Shown: positions 9,394-18,826, numbered from the stretch's first letter. The stretch: DNA of 64,000 nucleotides from Streptomyces sp. HUAS ZL42 (GCF_040782645.1 NZ_CP160403.1:1798001-1862000); one strand, 5' to 3'. Numbers and translations: made by a program. Notes: a model not told the origin generated them from the sequence alone.

Positions 9394-9963
9394 ATGACCA
9401 CTTCCCGAGTCCTCACCTGGGACGTCACGGCGAGCAACGGCTACGAGACCACCTGGGCCGAGGTCGACGGCGACACCCTGCGCGCCCGTGGCCGCGCGGT
9501 CGGGACGACCCCGGAGCCGTACTGGATCACGTACGACCTCAAGACCACCAAGGGCTTCGTGACGCGGCGGTTGCAGGTCACGTCCGAGACCGCGTCCCGG
9601 ACCCGCACGCTCGACCTGCGGCGTGATCGCCGGGGCGGCTGGACGGCCGACGGGGTGCACCTGCCGGACGTCGACGGCGCCCTCGACTGCGACCTGGGGC
9701 TGTGTCCGCTCACCAACACGATGCCGGTGCTGCGCCACGGACTTCATCTCACGCCCGGCGAGCAGGAGTTCGTGATGGCGTGGGTGGCGGTGCCGGACCT
9801 GGCGGTCATGCCCTCCCGGCAGACCTACACCCACCTCGCAAGCGCCGGCGGCGGCGGACGGGTCCGCTTCGCCTCCGGCGACTTCCACAGCGACCTGGAG
9901 TTCGACGCGGACGGGTTCGTCGTCGAATATCCGGAGCTGGCGCGGCGACTGGAAGGGCCCTAG
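9394..9963 (+). CDS. Putative glycolipid-binding domain protein (PF06475 type)
   Basis: 189 aa, matching the remembered glycolipid-binding family in length and pattern: a WDVTASNGYETTWAEVDGD opening, a YDLKTTKGF strand, and CDLGLCPLTNTMPVLRHGL in the centre. It has no signal peptide. The function of the family is not established beyond structural similarity to lipid-binding beta-barrels. TAGGGT at 9381-9386 ends 7 nt before ATG 9394, suggesting a leaderless message. Its TAG stop and the stop of the opposing ABC-F gene share the palindrome CTAG at 9960-9963. Confidence 0.8.
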   Translation: MTTSRVLTWDVTASNGYETTWAEVDGDTLRARGRAVGTTPEPYWITYDLKTTKGFVTRRLQVTSETASRTRTLDLRRDRRGGWTADGVHLPDVDGALDCDLGLCPLTNTMPVLRHGLHLTPGEQEFVMAWVAVPDLAVMPSRQTYTHLASAGGGGRVRFASGDFHSDLEFDADGFVVEYPELARRLEGP

Positions 9964-11600
9964 CGCTCCGTCACCTTGCCGTCCGCGACCTCCAGGCGGC
10001 GGGTCACGTGGACCGCGTCCAGCATGCGGCGGTCATGGGTGACCAGGAGGAGGGTGCCCTCGTAGGCGTCGAGTGCCGACTCCAGTTGTTCGATGGCCGG
10101 CAGGTCCAGGTGGTTGGTCGGCTCGTCGAGGACGAGGAGGTTGACGCCCCTGCCCTGCAGCAGGGCGAGGGCGGCGCGGGTGCGCTCGCCGGGTGAGAGC
10201 GTCGCCGCCGGGCGCAGCACGTGGTCCGACTTCAGGCCGAACTTGGCCAGGAGGGTGCGGACTTCGACGGGCTCGGTGTCGGGGACCGCCGCGCAGAACG
10301 CCTCCAGCAGGAACTCCGGGCCGTGGAAGAGCCGCCGCGCCTGATCGACCTCGCCGACCAGCACACCCGAGCCCAGGGCCGCTTGCCCGGCGTCGAGCGG
10401 GACACGGCCGAGGAGCGCACCGAGCAGCGTCGACTTGCCGGCGCCGTTCGCTCCGGTCACCGCGACCCGGTCCGCCCAGTCGATCTGCAGGGACACGGGG
10501 CCGAGGACGAAGTCGCCGCGCCGGACCTCGGCGTCCCGCAGGGTGGCCACGACCGCGCCCGAACGGGGGGCCGCGGCGATCTCCATCCGCAGCTCCCACT
10601 CCTTGCGCGGCTCCTCCACCACCTCGAGCCGCTCGATCATGCGCTGGGTCTGGCGGGCCTTCGCGGCCTGCTTCTCGCTGGCCTCGCTGCGGAACTTGCG
10701 GCCGATCTTGTCGTTGTCGTTGCCCGCCTTGCGCCGGGCGTTCTTCACGCCCTTGTCCATCCAGGCGCGCTGCGTCTGCGCGCGCTCCTGGAGGGCGGCC
10801 TTCTTGTCGGCGTACTCCTCGTAGTCGTCGCGGGCGTGCCGGCGGGCGGTGTCGCGCTCCTCCAGATAGGCCTCGTAGCCGCCGCCGAAGAGATTGACCT
10901 GGCGCTGGGCGAGGTCGAGTTCGAGGACCTTGGTGACGGTGCGGGTGAGGAACTCGCGGTCGTGGCTGACGACGACGGTGCCCGCGCGCAGGCCGGAGAC
11001 GAAGCGTTCGAGACGCTCCAGACCGTCCAGGTCGAGGTCGTTGGTCGGCTCGTCGAGCAGGAAGACGTCGTAGCGGGACAGCAGCAGGGAGGCGAGTCCC
11101 GCGCGGGCCGCCTGGCCGCCGGAGAGGGAGGTCATCGGCTGGTCCAGGTCCACGCCGAGGCCGAGCGAGTCGGCGACCTCCTGCGCGCGTTCGTCGAGGT
11201 CGGCGCCGCCGAGGCCGAGCCAGCGCTCCAGGCTCGTCGCGTACGCGTCGTCGGCGCCGGGCGTCCCGTCGACGAGGCCCTGCGTGGCCTCGTCCATCGC
11301 GCGCTGCGCCGCGGCGACGCCGGTGCGGCGGGCGAGGAACTCCCGCACCGTCTCCCCGGGCCGCCGCTCCGGCTCCTGCGGGAGATGCCCCACGACCGCC
11401 GTCGGCGGGGACAGCCTGAGTTCGCCCTGCTCGGGCACGGCCAGCCCGGCGAGCATGCGCAGCAGCGTCGATTTGCCGGCCCCGTTGGCACCGACGAGCC
11501 CGATCACATCACCGGGCGCGACGACGAGGTCGAGCCCGGTGAAGAGGGAGCGGTCGCCGTGACCGGCGGCGAGGTTCTTGGCGACGAGGGTGGCAGTCAT
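9960..11600 (-). CDS. ABC-F family ATPase
   Basis: 546-aa soluble protein with two ABC domains and no membrane segments. The first Walker A, GANGAGKST, is at 37-45 and the second at 383-391. ABC signatures are LSGGQ and LSPGE, and both Walker B motifs end in DEPTN. The inter-domain linker is charged and helical (KKAALQERAQTQRAWMDKG and following). ABC-F proteins act on the ribosome, either as translation factors or as antibiotic-protection proteins. The short leaderless-style 5' end (TAGGAT 9 nt before ATG) argues against attenuation control, unlike the other ABC-F gene in this window. It lies 47 nt downstream of the hypothetical gene at 11648-12673. Confidence 0.9.
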   Translation of the reverse strand: MTATLVAKNLAAGHGDRSLFTGLDLVVAPGDVIGLVGANGAGKSTLLRMLAGLAVPEQGELRLSPPTAVVGHLPQEPERRPGETVREFLARRTGVAAAQRAMDEATQGLVDGTPGADDAYATSLERWLGLGGADLDERAQEVADSLGLGVDLDQPMTSLSGGQAARAGLASLLLSRYDVFLLDEPTNDLDLDGLERLERFVSGLRAGTVVVSHDREFLTRTVTKVLELDLAQRQVNLFGGGYEAYLEERDTARRHARDDYEEYADKKAALQERAQTQRAWMDKGVKNARRKAGNDNDKIGRKFRSEASEKQAAKARQTQRMIERLEVVEEPRKEWELRMEIAAAPRSGAVVATLRDAEVRRGDFVLGPVSLQIDWADRVAVTGANGAGKSTLLGALLGRVPLDAGQAALGSGVLVGEVDQARRLFHGPEFLLEAFCAAVPDTEPVEVRTLLAKFGLKSDHVLRPAATLSPGERTRAALALLQGRGVNLLVLDEPTNHLDLPAIEQLESALDAYEGTLLLVTHDRRMLDAVHVTRRLEVADGKVTER

Positions 11601-11647
11601 CAGGGGGCGATCCTATGCGAGGAAGGCAACGTCCCTTGCCGGCGTTT

Positions 11648-12673
11648 TCAGCGCGCCATCGCCTCCACCAGCACACCCCCCGCCGTCCTCGCCACCACGA
11701 AGGACTCCCCCTTCACGGACTTCGCGTCCAGGGCGATGCGGTGGCGGCCGGGTTCCAGGACGCCGTCGAAGAGCTCGTGGGTGTGGGTGCGGTAGAGGCG
11801 GTCGAGGCGGTACGCGGTGAGGCGGACACGGCAGGGGGAAGTCACCTCGACGCCGGCCTCGCCGTCGGCGGCGACCAGGCGGGTGAGGCGGCGCTGTTCC
11901 AGCGGGCTGCCGTCCAGGGCGTGTTCGATCTGGGCGACGAGGAGCGGGACGATCGGGGCGAGGCCGTCGACGTAGGCCACGTCGACTCCGGCGCGTTCGA
12001 AGGCGCTGCGGACGGCCGCCCGCTCCTCCTCGGTGATCGCCCGGCCGAAGGCGACCGCGCCGTATGTGCGCAGTTCGTCGGCGGGGACCTCGTTCGCGTC
12101 GCGGGTGATGTCGGCGCCGATGCCGATGGTGCGCAGCGCGGCGGCCAGTTTGGCCAGGAGGGCGACCCGGGCTCCGATCAGCAGCACCCGGCGGCGGTTG
12201 GCGGCGGGGGCGGCTCCGTCCAGCAGGGAGTTCAGCGCCGACCGGTAGTCGCCGCCGCGGAAGCGGAAGGGACCGATGCCGTGGTAGCCGTTGAGCTCCA
12301 GGTCGACGGCCTGCTCCGTCTGCCAGGCGAAGTCCCGCCAGACGTAGTCGTCGCCGTGCCGCTCGATGACGGCGGTGACCGCCCCGCAGGCGAGGTCCTC
12401 GCACTCGGGACAGCCGTAGATGACGTACCGGCCGTCGGGCAGCGGCGCCTCGGCGTCCAGCAGGAGGCTGCGGACCTGTGCGGTGAAGATCGCGGGTGGG
12501 ACGTCGGAGGCGAGCGGGGAGACGGCGTCCAGGTCGGAGAGGCGGAACAGCAGCGGGCGTCCGTCGACGACGAAATCGAGGAAGTCCCGGTGGACCTGGT
12601 AGCCGCCGTCCGCGAGGACACCACCGGCACGCATCGCCGGGGCCAGGCCGAAGGTCGCGTACTCGGCAGACAT
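11648..12673 (-). CDS. Conserved hypothetical protein, possible oxidoreductase-like
   Basis: 341 aa. I do not recognise a defined family. The N-terminal 150 residues carry a YVIYGCPECEDLACGA segment with three cysteines that could bind metal, then DYVWRDFAWQTE. Residues about 165-265 look like a small Rossmann-type domain (RRRVLLIGARVALLAKLAAAL). The last 70 residues appear to be a beta-rich module. There is no signal peptide or membrane segment. ATG 12673 (MSAEYATFG) is chosen over an upstream in-frame ATG. It is divergent from the D-amino-acid oxidase gene and lies upstream of the ABC-F gene on the same strand. Confidence 0.7.
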   Translation of the reverse strand: MSAEYATFGLAPAMRAGGVLADGGYQVHRDFLDFVVDGRPLLFRLSDLDAVSPLASDVPPAIFTAQVRSLLLDAEAPLPDGRYVIYGCPECEDLACGAVTAVIERHGDDYVWRDFAWQTEQAVDLELNGYHGIGPFRFRGGDYRSALNSLLDGAAPAANRRRVLLIGARVALLAKLAAALRTIGIGADITRDANEVPADELRTYGAVAFGRAITEEERAAVRSAFERAGVDVAYVDGLAPIVPLLVAQIEHALDGSPLEQRRLTRLVAADGEAGVEVTSPCRVRLTAYRLDRLYRTHTHELFDGVLEPGRHRIALDAKSVKGESFVVARTAGGVLVEAMAR

Positions 12674-12740
12674 GCTGTGAGTATCCCCAGACTGGGAGCG
12701 ATACGAGCACGGCATGACATATTCCGCTACGGTCCCTGGC

Positions 12741-13694
12741 GTGGCGAGTGATCAAACGGGCGGCGTGGTCGTCGTCGGCGGAGGTGTCATCGGGCTGACG
12801 ACGGCCGTCGTGCTGGCCGAACGCGGCCGTCGGGTGCGGGTCTGGACGCGGGACCCGGTCGAGCGGACCACCTCGGCGGTTGCCGGCGCACTGTGGTGGC
12901 CGTACCACATCGATCCCGTCGAGCGGGCGCGCCCCTGGGCGCTGCGCTCCCTGGACAGGTACCAGGAATCGGCCGAGCGGCCCGGCCTGACCGGCGTACG
13001 CATGGTCGAAGGGGTACTGGGCGAGACGGATCTGGACAAAGCGGTCGAATGGATCCACGCCCGGCTGCCGGGGCTGCGGGCGGCGACCGCCGAGGAGTAC
13101 GCGGGGACGGGAGTGTGGGCGCGGCTGCCGCTGATCGACATGACGGTTCATCTGCCGTGGCTGCGCGAGCGGTTGCTGAAGGCGGGCGGGTCGGTCGAGG
13201 AGCGCACGGTGGCCGCTCTCGCGGAGGTGGACGCCCCCGTCGTGGTCAACTGCACGGGGCTCGGGGCCCGCGATCTCGTACCGGATCCGTCCGTACGGCC
13301 CGTGCGCGGGCAGTTGGTCGTCGTGGAGAACCCCGGCATCCGCACCTGGCTCGTCTCCACCGACGCCGAGGGGGAGATGGCGTACTTCTTCCCGCAGCCG
13401 GGGCGGCTGCTGCTGGGCGGGACGGCCGAGGACGACGAGTGGTCTCAGGAGCCCGACCCCGCCGTGGCCGAGGCGATCGTACGGCGGTGTGCGGCCCTGC
13501 GGCCGGAGATCGCCGGGGCGCGGATCCTGGAGCACCGGGTGGGGCTGCGTCCCGCTCGTGACACGGTCCGGCTGGACCGCGAACTGCTGCCGGACGGGCG
13601 GGTGTTGGTGCACAACTACGGGCACGGCGGCGCCGGGGTGACCGTGGCCTGGGGCTGCGCGGAGGAGGCGGCCGCACTGGCCGCCTCCTCGTGA
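12741..13694 (+). CDS. FAD-dependent D-amino-acid oxidase
   Basis: 317 aa. FAD-binding GGGVIG motif near the N-terminus (VVVVGGGVIGLTTAVVLAE). Typical D-amino-acid oxidase features follow: AGALWWPYHIDP, VVNCTGLGARDLVPD, and the C-terminal HNYGHGGAGVTVAWGCA. Oxidises D-amino acids to keto acids with H2O2 release, in the cytoplasm. The frame is also open from ATG 12714, but those nine codons include TAT, ACA, GCT and CCT, unlike the gene body, so GTG 12741 is preferred. The ATG at 12714 remains possible. The gene is convergent with the secreted S15 peptidase gene. Confidence 0.88.
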   Translation: MASDQTGGVVVVGGGVIGLTTAVVLAERGRRVRVWTRDPVERTTSAVAGALWWPYHIDPVERARPWALRSLDRYQESAERPGLTGVRMVEGVLGETDLDKAVEWIHARLPGLRAATAEEYAGTGVWARLPLIDMTVHLPWLRERLLKAGGSVEERTVAALAEVDAPVVVNCTGLGARDLVPDPSVRPVRGQLVVVENPGIRTWLVSTDAEGEMAYFFPQPGRLLLGGTAEDDEWSQEPDPAVAEAIVRRCAALRPEIAGARILEHRVGLRPARDTVRLDRELLPDGRVLVHNYGHGGAGVTVAWGCAEEAAALAASS

Positions 13695-13700
13695 GGGATG

Positions 13701-15644
13701 TCAGCGGGGGACGCGCTGCGTGTGCGGCGCCCGTACGCCGTCCAGGACCGTGGCCTCGGACGGTGCCGCCGGTGATCCTGGCGTGGCCCGGGCGAACGCG
13801 GCGGCGCCGCCGACGAGCGGGACCCGGGCGGACGTGCGGGACAGGTCGAGGGTGAGGGTCGGGGTGTCGGCGGGCGGGTCGATGAGGTCCTTGTCGGTGC
13901 CCGCGACGATCAGCGCCAGACGGTGGCCCTTCGGGACGACGTGATCGGATGCGGCCAGGTCGAGGGTGATGGTGTAGGCCTTGCCCGGCGTGAGCGGCAC
14001 GCCCTTCCCGTCGGAGGCGTGGTTGCCGAGGTCGGCCCAGCCGCGGCTGACGACCGTGTAGTCGACGTCGGCTGTCTTCGCCCTGGTCGCCTTGAAGCAG
14101 GCGCTGTCGCCCGCGGTGCTCGCGCCCCAGCAGGTGCGGTCGGTGAGGGTGGTGATGCCCTCACCGCTCGCCGCGTAGTCGCGGATGGTGTCCGGGCCGA
14201 GGTCGACCAGAACGGCGGACAGGTGGGCCGTCGCGGTGGTCGGGGTCGCGGTGACGGTGACCTTCGAGGAGCCGGAGAGGCGGACGTCGCGGGCTAGCGG
14301 CCCGGTGACGAATCCGGCCTTGTCGCGGGTCGGCGTGTCGATCTGCGCGGCCCAGTCGGTCTCGCTGAGCTGCGGGTTGTCGGTGAAGGTCTCGGTGCCC
14401 GTGCCCCCGCTCAGGCCCAGGGTGCCGACGCCCGGCTGGGAGCCGGCCGCGGGGCGCAGTGTGGCGGTCCGCGTGCCGCTCGGCGGCCAGACCGTGGAGG
14501 TGACCCACTGGTCGGGGTGGCGTTCGATGTCGGCCATGGGCTCGCGGTCGATGCCGTTGTCGTAGCCGAGGAGTTCGTGGTCGAACCAGCGGTGCAGGGT
14601 GTCGACCCATGCGGCGCGGCGGAAGTCGAAGGGGTCGACGTGGCCGGTCTGGGAGAGCCAGATCTTGCGCTCGACACCGTTTTTCGCGAGGGCGTCCCAC
14701 CACTGGCCGAAGTGCTTGGTGCGGACGTTGAGGTCCTGCAGGCCGTGGATCAGGAAGACGCTCGCCTGCACCCTGCCCGCGTCCTTGACGTAGTCGCGCT
14801 CGGTCCACAAGGGGGTCCAGTCGCCGGTGCGCGGGGCGCCGTCGACGAGCTTCTGCTGGACGGCGGCGCACTTGGCGCGCGCGTCGGGGCTGTCGACGTA
14901 GTCCGAGAGCCAGTCGGGGCCCGAGTCGTACAGCGGGGCACCCTTGGCGAAGTAGTAGTCGTACCAGGAGGAGATGGCGCTGATGGGGACGACGGTCTTC
15001 AGGCCCTCGACTCCCGTGGCGGCGACACCGTTGGCTATGGTGCCGTCCCAGCTCTTGCCGATCATGCCCGTTGTGCCGTTGGTCCAGGTCGCCTTGGCCC
15101 GGACGGTGCCGGTCCTGGTCGTGTACGCCTTGGCGCGGCCGCCCAGCCAGTCCACGACGGCCTTGGCGGACCGGATGTCGGAGCGGCCGCCGACGTCGAC
15201 GCAGCCGTCGGAGCGGTTGGTGCCGGCCAGGTCGACGCCGACGAAGGCGTAGCCGCGGGGCACGAAGTAGTTGTCGTAGAACAGCGGCATCTGGGCGACG
15301 TCGCCGTTCGCGTCGTACGTCTTCTTCTGGCCTTCGTTGCCGCGTCCGCAACAGGAGTAGTAGGGGCTGGCGTCCATGATGACGGGCACCTTGCGGCCCT
15401 GCTGGGCGGCCTCACGGGGCCGGACGATGTCGACGGCGACCCGGTCGGTCTTCCCGTCGCCGTCGCCGTCGAGTCCGGTGTCGACCCAGACGGCCTCGCG
15501 GACGGCGTTCTCGTAGGAGTAGACCGGTTGGCTCTCCCGGGGGGCGCTGTGGGCCGCTGCCGGGGTGAGGAAGGCCGCCGGCAGAAGGGCGATGGCTGCG
15601 GTCGCGAACGTTCTCCAGGTCGTGAAGCGCGTGCGTATCGGCAT
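13701..15644 (-). CDS. Secreted Xaa-Pro dipeptidyl-peptidase, family S15
   Basis: 647-aa exported serine peptidase expected to remove X-Pro dipeptides from peptides outside the cell. The Sec signal peptide spans residues 1-35 (ATAAIALLPAAFL, cleavage near AAAHSA). The alpha/beta-hydrolase nucleophile is Ser198 in GKSWDGT, the acid Asp304 in LIHGLQDLNV, and the base His335 in SQTGHVDPF. A CocE/X-Pro C-terminal jelly-roll lies from about 430. An acidic repeat DTGLDGDGDGKTD near 55-67 may bind calcium. ATG 15644 begins the signal peptide; a longer frame to 15764 adds non-coding-like sequence. Divergent from the secreted M1 peptidase gene, so the two probably serve extracellular peptide use. Confidence 0.9.
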   Translation of the reverse strand: MPIRTRFTTWRTFATAAIALLPAAFLTPAAAHSAPRESQPVYSYENAVREAVWVDTGLDGDGDGKTDRVAVDIVRPREAAQQGRKVPVIMDASPYYSCCGRGNEGQKKTYDANGDVAQMPLFYDNYFVPRGYAFVGVDLAGTNRSDGCVDVGGRSDIRSAKAVVDWLGGRAKAYTTRTGTVRAKATWTNGTTGMIGKSWDGTIANGVAATGVEGLKTVVPISAISSWYDYYFAKGAPLYDSGPDWLSDYVDSPDARAKCAAVQQKLVDGAPRTGDWTPLWTERDYVKDAGRVQASVFLIHGLQDLNVRTKHFGQWWDALAKNGVERKIWLSQTGHVDPFDFRRAAWVDTLHRWFDHELLGYDNGIDREPMADIERHPDQWVTSTVWPPSGTRTATLRPAAGSQPGVGTLGLSGGTGTETFTDNPQLSETDWAAQIDTPTRDKAGFVTGPLARDVRLSGSSKVTVTATPTTATAHLSAVLVDLGPDTIRDYAASGEGITTLTDRTCWGASTAGDSACFKATRAKTADVDYTVVSRGWADLGNHASDGKGVPLTPGKAYTITLDLAASDHVVPKGHRLALIVAGTDKDLIDPPADTPTLTLDLSRTSARVPLVGGAAAFARATPGSPAAPSEATVLDGVRAPHTQRVPR

Positions 15645-15872
15645 GCGCGGGACGGTACAGCGGTCAACTCCCGTGCAGAAGAGGGCGACTTGGGGCTCGT
15701 GGAGAGTGGCCGAGATGAGGGTGGGCGAGTGGCCGAGAAAGGCCCGTGGGGAGGGTTCGCTCATGACGGCCGAATGGCGATCGTGCGACAGCGGGGGCCG
15801 TGGACAGGCCTGGGGTCACCGGGACTCAATAGGCTCCGAAAACACCTCGTACCCCTGCGACTTGGAGCTTTC

Positions 15873-17366
15873 GTGCACCGCAGAATCATCGCGCCCGGCG
15901 CACTCGCTGCGGCTTCCGTCTTGCTGGCGATCCCGGCATCGGCCGCGAGCCACTCCCCCGGTGCGCCGGGCATCGGCGACCCCTACTACCCGGCCTACGG
16001 CAACGGCGGATACGACGTCTCCCACTACGATCTCCGGCTGAAGTACCAGCCGGCCACCGACGAACTGGAGGGCACGGCGACGATCCTGGCGACGACCACC
16101 CAGGAACTGTCCAGCTTCGACCTGGACTTCCTGCTCGACGTCGGCGAGGTCCGCGTCAACGGTGCCACGGCGTCCTTCACCACCTCCGGAGAGCACGAAC
16201 TGGTCGTCACGCCCAGGAAGCCGCTGGCGAAGGGTACGTCCGTCACGGTCGTCGTCCGCTACAGCGGGGTGCCGTCGACGAAGAGCGCGTACGGGTTCTC
16301 CACCTGGCACCGCACGCCGGACGGTGCCGTCGCGGCGGGCGAGCCCGAGGCGGCCTGGTGGTGGTTCCCGAGCAACGACCACCCGCTCGACAAGGCGACC
16401 TACGACGTGTCGGTGGCCGTGCCTGACGGCACCCGGGCCATCTCCAACGGCACGCTCCAGTCGACGACTTCACGGCTGGGCTGGACCCGCTGGAACTGGC
16501 GCGAGAACAAGCCGCAGGCGACCTACCTCGCCACGCTGGCGCTCGGGAGGTTCGACGTCACGACGGGCACGTCGGAGGGCGGCGTGCCGATCGTCAACGC
16601 CTACAGCAAGGACCTCGGGGACAACGACGGGGCCGCGCGGGCGAGCGTGGAGCGCACCGGGGAGATCGTCGACTGGCTGAGCGGCCACTTCGGGCCGTAT
16701 CCGTTCAGCTCGGCCGGCGGGTACGTGCCCAACACCACCACCGGGTTCGCCCTGGAGACGCAGACCCGCGTGTACTACAGCCCGCGGCAGTTCGCGAACG
16801 GCTCGAACACCTCCGTCGTCGTACACGAGCTGGCCCACCAGTGGTACGGGGACTCCGTGTCCCTCAAGGGCTGGAAGGACATCTGGCTCAACGAGGGCTT
16901 CGCCCGGTACGCGCAGTGGCTGTGGTCGGAGCACGAGGGCGAGGGCACGGCGCAGGAGCTCGCGGACTACGTGTACGCCTCGCACCCTGCCGACGACGCG
17001 TTCTGGACGGTGAAGCCCGGTGACCCGGGCGCGGACAAGCAGTTCGACATCGCCGTCTACGACCGGGGCGCGCTGGCGGTGCAGGCGCTGCGCAACGAGG
17101 TCGGTGACGACGCGTTCTTCGCCATCCTGAAGGGCTGGCCGCAGAAGTACGCGTACGGCAACGCCTCCGTCACCGACTTCCGGCAGTACGCCGAGCAGAT
17201 CTCCGGCGAGCAGCTGGGCGCGCTGTTCGACACGTGGCTGTTCCAGCCGTCCAAGCCGGGGGCGCCCGCGGCGCGGGCCGTGTCCCTCGCGAAGGCGTCG
17301 GCCGCTCCGGTTCAGCCGAAGTCGTGGAAGAAGATCGCGGCGACGAACGACGCCCACGCGGGCTGA
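15873..17366 (+). CDS. Secreted M1-family metallopeptidase
   Basis: 497-aa exported aminopeptidase-like enzyme. The signal peptide is residues 1-25 (LAAASVLLAIPASAAS). The zinc site is HELAHQWYGD with His318, Glu319 and His322, and the third ligand is Glu341 in LNEGFARYAQW. The N-terminal beta-domain lies at 40-230, and the C-terminal helical domain is shorter than in full M1 aminopeptidases. GTG 15873 follows TTGGAGCTTTC, a good ribosome site. A much longer frame is open from 14517, but it only shadows the opposite-strand peptidase gene. Tail to tail with the PfkB kinase gene, 9 nt apart. Confidence 0.9.
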   Translation: MHRRIIAPGALAAASVLLAIPASAASHSPGAPGIGDPYYPAYGNGGYDVSHYDLRLKYQPATDELEGTATILATTTQELSSFDLDFLLDVGEVRVNGATASFTTSGEHELVVTPRKPLAKGTSVTVVVRYSGVPSTKSAYGFSTWHRTPDGAVAAGEPEAAWWWFPSNDHPLDKATYDVSVAVPDGTRAISNGTLQSTTSRLGWTRWNWRENKPQATYLATLALGRFDVTTGTSEGGVPIVNAYSKDLGDNDGAARASVERTGEIVDWLSGHFGPYPFSSAGGYVPNTTTGFALETQTRVYYSPRQFANGSNTSVVVHELAHQWYGDSVSLKGWKDIWLNEGFARYAQWLWSEHEGEGTAQELADYVYASHPADDAFWTVKPGDPGADKQFDIAVYDRGALAVQALRNEVGDDAFFAILKGWPQKYAYGNASVTDFRQYAEQISGEQLGALFDTWLFQPSKPGAPAARAVSLAKASAAPVQPKSWKKIAATNDAHAG

Positions 17367-17375
17367 GAACGAGGA

Positions 17376-18290
17376 CTAGGAAACCGCCTCCACCGCGGCC
17401 GCGTGGGCCAGGAGTTCGTCGCGGGAGAGGGCGGCGCTCTCCGTGGACGGCACCGTGCACGCGTACGCTCCGGCCACCGCGCCGAACTGCGCGCACCGTC
17501 GTGGCGGTTCGCCGCTGAGCCGGCCGAAGAGGAACGCGGAGGCGAACGCGTCGCCCGCGCCGTTGGAGTCCACCACCGGCGCGGGAGGCGTGACCGCCGG
17601 TATGTGGGTCAGCTCGCCGTCCGCCAGCAGGAACGCGCCCTCGGCCCCGGCCGTGGCGACCACCACCTCGGCGCGGCCACGCCCGGCGATGCCGCGCATG
17701 GTCGCCTCGGGGTCGGTCAGGGCCGCCGCGGAGACGAAGACGACGTCCGCGGCGTACGCGAAGGCCTCGTGGTAGGGGTTCTCGCCGTCCCAGTTGTGCA
17801 GGTCGGTGGAGATGCCGACACCGGCCTCGCGCAGCACGGGCAGCGCGTCGGCGCAGGGCTGGGTGATGGACACATGCGCATGGCGGCTCGCCCCGGCGAG
17901 GGTGCGCAGGGTGTCCTGCGGGAACCGGTCGGCCGGGCGCCCACGGCTGGTGTCGTAGAGGGACAGGCGGCGGCCGTCCGGGCCCACCAGGTTGACCGCG
18001 CGCTTGGTGCCGGCGGGCTGCGGGATCGCGGTGAGCGCGATGCCCTTGTCGCGGTGCAGCGCGCGGACCAGGTCGCCCTCGGGGTCGTCGCCGAGGAAGT
18101 CCAGGTGGTGGGTGCGCAGGCCGAGGGCGGCGAGGCCCAGGGCGACGAAGTCTCCGGTCTGCCCGGCGCGGGCGCGGATCCCGCTGTCGATCATGTAGCT
18201 GTCGGCGTAAGGGAGCGGAAGCTCCGGCACGTACACGATCGTGTCCACGCCAGCCCCGCCCAGGACCAGGACGTCGATGTCCGGACTCAC
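17376..18290 (-). CDS. PfkB-family carbohydrate/nucleoside kinase
   Basis: 304 aa, ribokinase fold. The N-terminal half has the substrate-lid region (DSYMIDSGIRARAGQTGDFVALGLAALG). The C-terminal signature is VDSNGAGDAFASAFLFG, with the catalytic Asp in GAGDA. The substrate is not predictable. Start GTG 18290 lies behind GGGAGGGG. Its first codon overlaps the stop of the upstream macro-domain gene by 4 nt (GTGA), so translation is probably coupled. That pairing hints at ribose, ADP-ribose or nucleoside salvage. Confidence 0.85.
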   Translation of the reverse strand: MSPDIDVLVLGGAGVDTIVYVPELPLPYADSYMIDSGIRARAGQTGDFVALGLAALGLRTHHLDFLGDDPEGDLVRALHRDKGIALTAIPQPAGTKRAVNLVGPDGRRLSLYDTSRGRPADRFPQDTLRTLAGASRHAHVSITQPCADALPVLREAGVGISTDLHNWDGENPYHEAFAYAADVVFVSAAALTDPEATMRGIAGRGRAEVVVATAGAEGAFLLADGELTHIPAVTPPAPVVDSNGAGDAFASAFLFGRLSGEPPRRCAQFGAVAGAYACTVPSTESAALSRDELLAHAAAVEAVS

Positions 18291-18775
18291 CGGTACCCCT
18301 CCCCGTGGTCGTACACCGTGACCGCCACGCCGCGCTTCACCAGCCGTTCGACGATCAGCGGCTCGACGCGGGACCACTTGCCTCCGGCCAGGCCGCAGCC
18401 TATCCGGGGCATGTGGACGGACGCCCCGAGTTCGGCGGCCCGGTCGGCCAGCCTTCCGAGGGCCGTGTCGATCGCCTCGTAGCGGACGGGGACGCCCTTG
18501 CTGCCCGTCCGTATCCCGCGCTGGCCGATCATGTTGGCGACCCACACATAGGGCTCCACCTGGACGAGCTGGAGCGCCCCCAGACCGAAGTCGTTCGACG
18601 CGCGCTCGCGGTGCCAGGCACGGTAGGCCGCCTCCGGCTCCGGCCAGCGCCGCGATATCGCCACGACGAAGCCCTTCCCCCATCCCCCGATGTCGTTGCA
18701 GACATGGGCGATCACCTTGACACCCTTGCCCGACGGTACGGTCGCGTCCCCTCGCATGTACGTGATCTCCGACAT
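18287..18775 (-). CDS. Macro-domain protein (Appr-1''-p processing type)
   Basis: 162-aa single macro domain. Typical elements are ITYMRGDATVP at the start, VIAHVCNDIGGWGKGFVVAISRRWPEPEAAYRAW, and PRIGCGLAGGKWSRVEPLI. Such domains bind ADP-ribose and often hydrolyse ADP-ribosyl esters, O-acetyl-ADP-ribose or ADP-ribose-1''-phosphate. The N and G residues of the ligand loops are present, so an active hydrolase is plausible. Coupled by a 4-nt overlap to the PfkB kinase gene. ATG 18775 is the first codon of the conserved region. Divergent from the MerR gene. Confidence 0.88.
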   Translation of the reverse strand: MSEITYMRGDATVPSGKGVKVIAHVCNDIGGWGKGFVVAISRRWPEPEAAYRAWHRERASNDFGLGALQLVQVEPYVWVANMIGQRGIRTGSKGVPVRYEAIDTALGRLADRAAELGASVHMPRIGCGLAGGKWSRVEPLIVERLVKRGVAVTVYDHGEGYR

Positions 18776-18826
18776 GACGCCACCGTAGACGCCGCCACTG
18801 ACAGTGGGCCCCTGATTGTTTCCCGG

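Noticed and set aside
6909..9437. 842-codon minus-strand frame
   Set aside because: Antisense to tex; no motif, shadow of high third-position GC.
14517..15872. Long N-terminal extension of the M1 peptidase
   Set aside because: It lies over the opposite S15 peptidase gene. GTG 15873 has a ribosome site and signal peptide.
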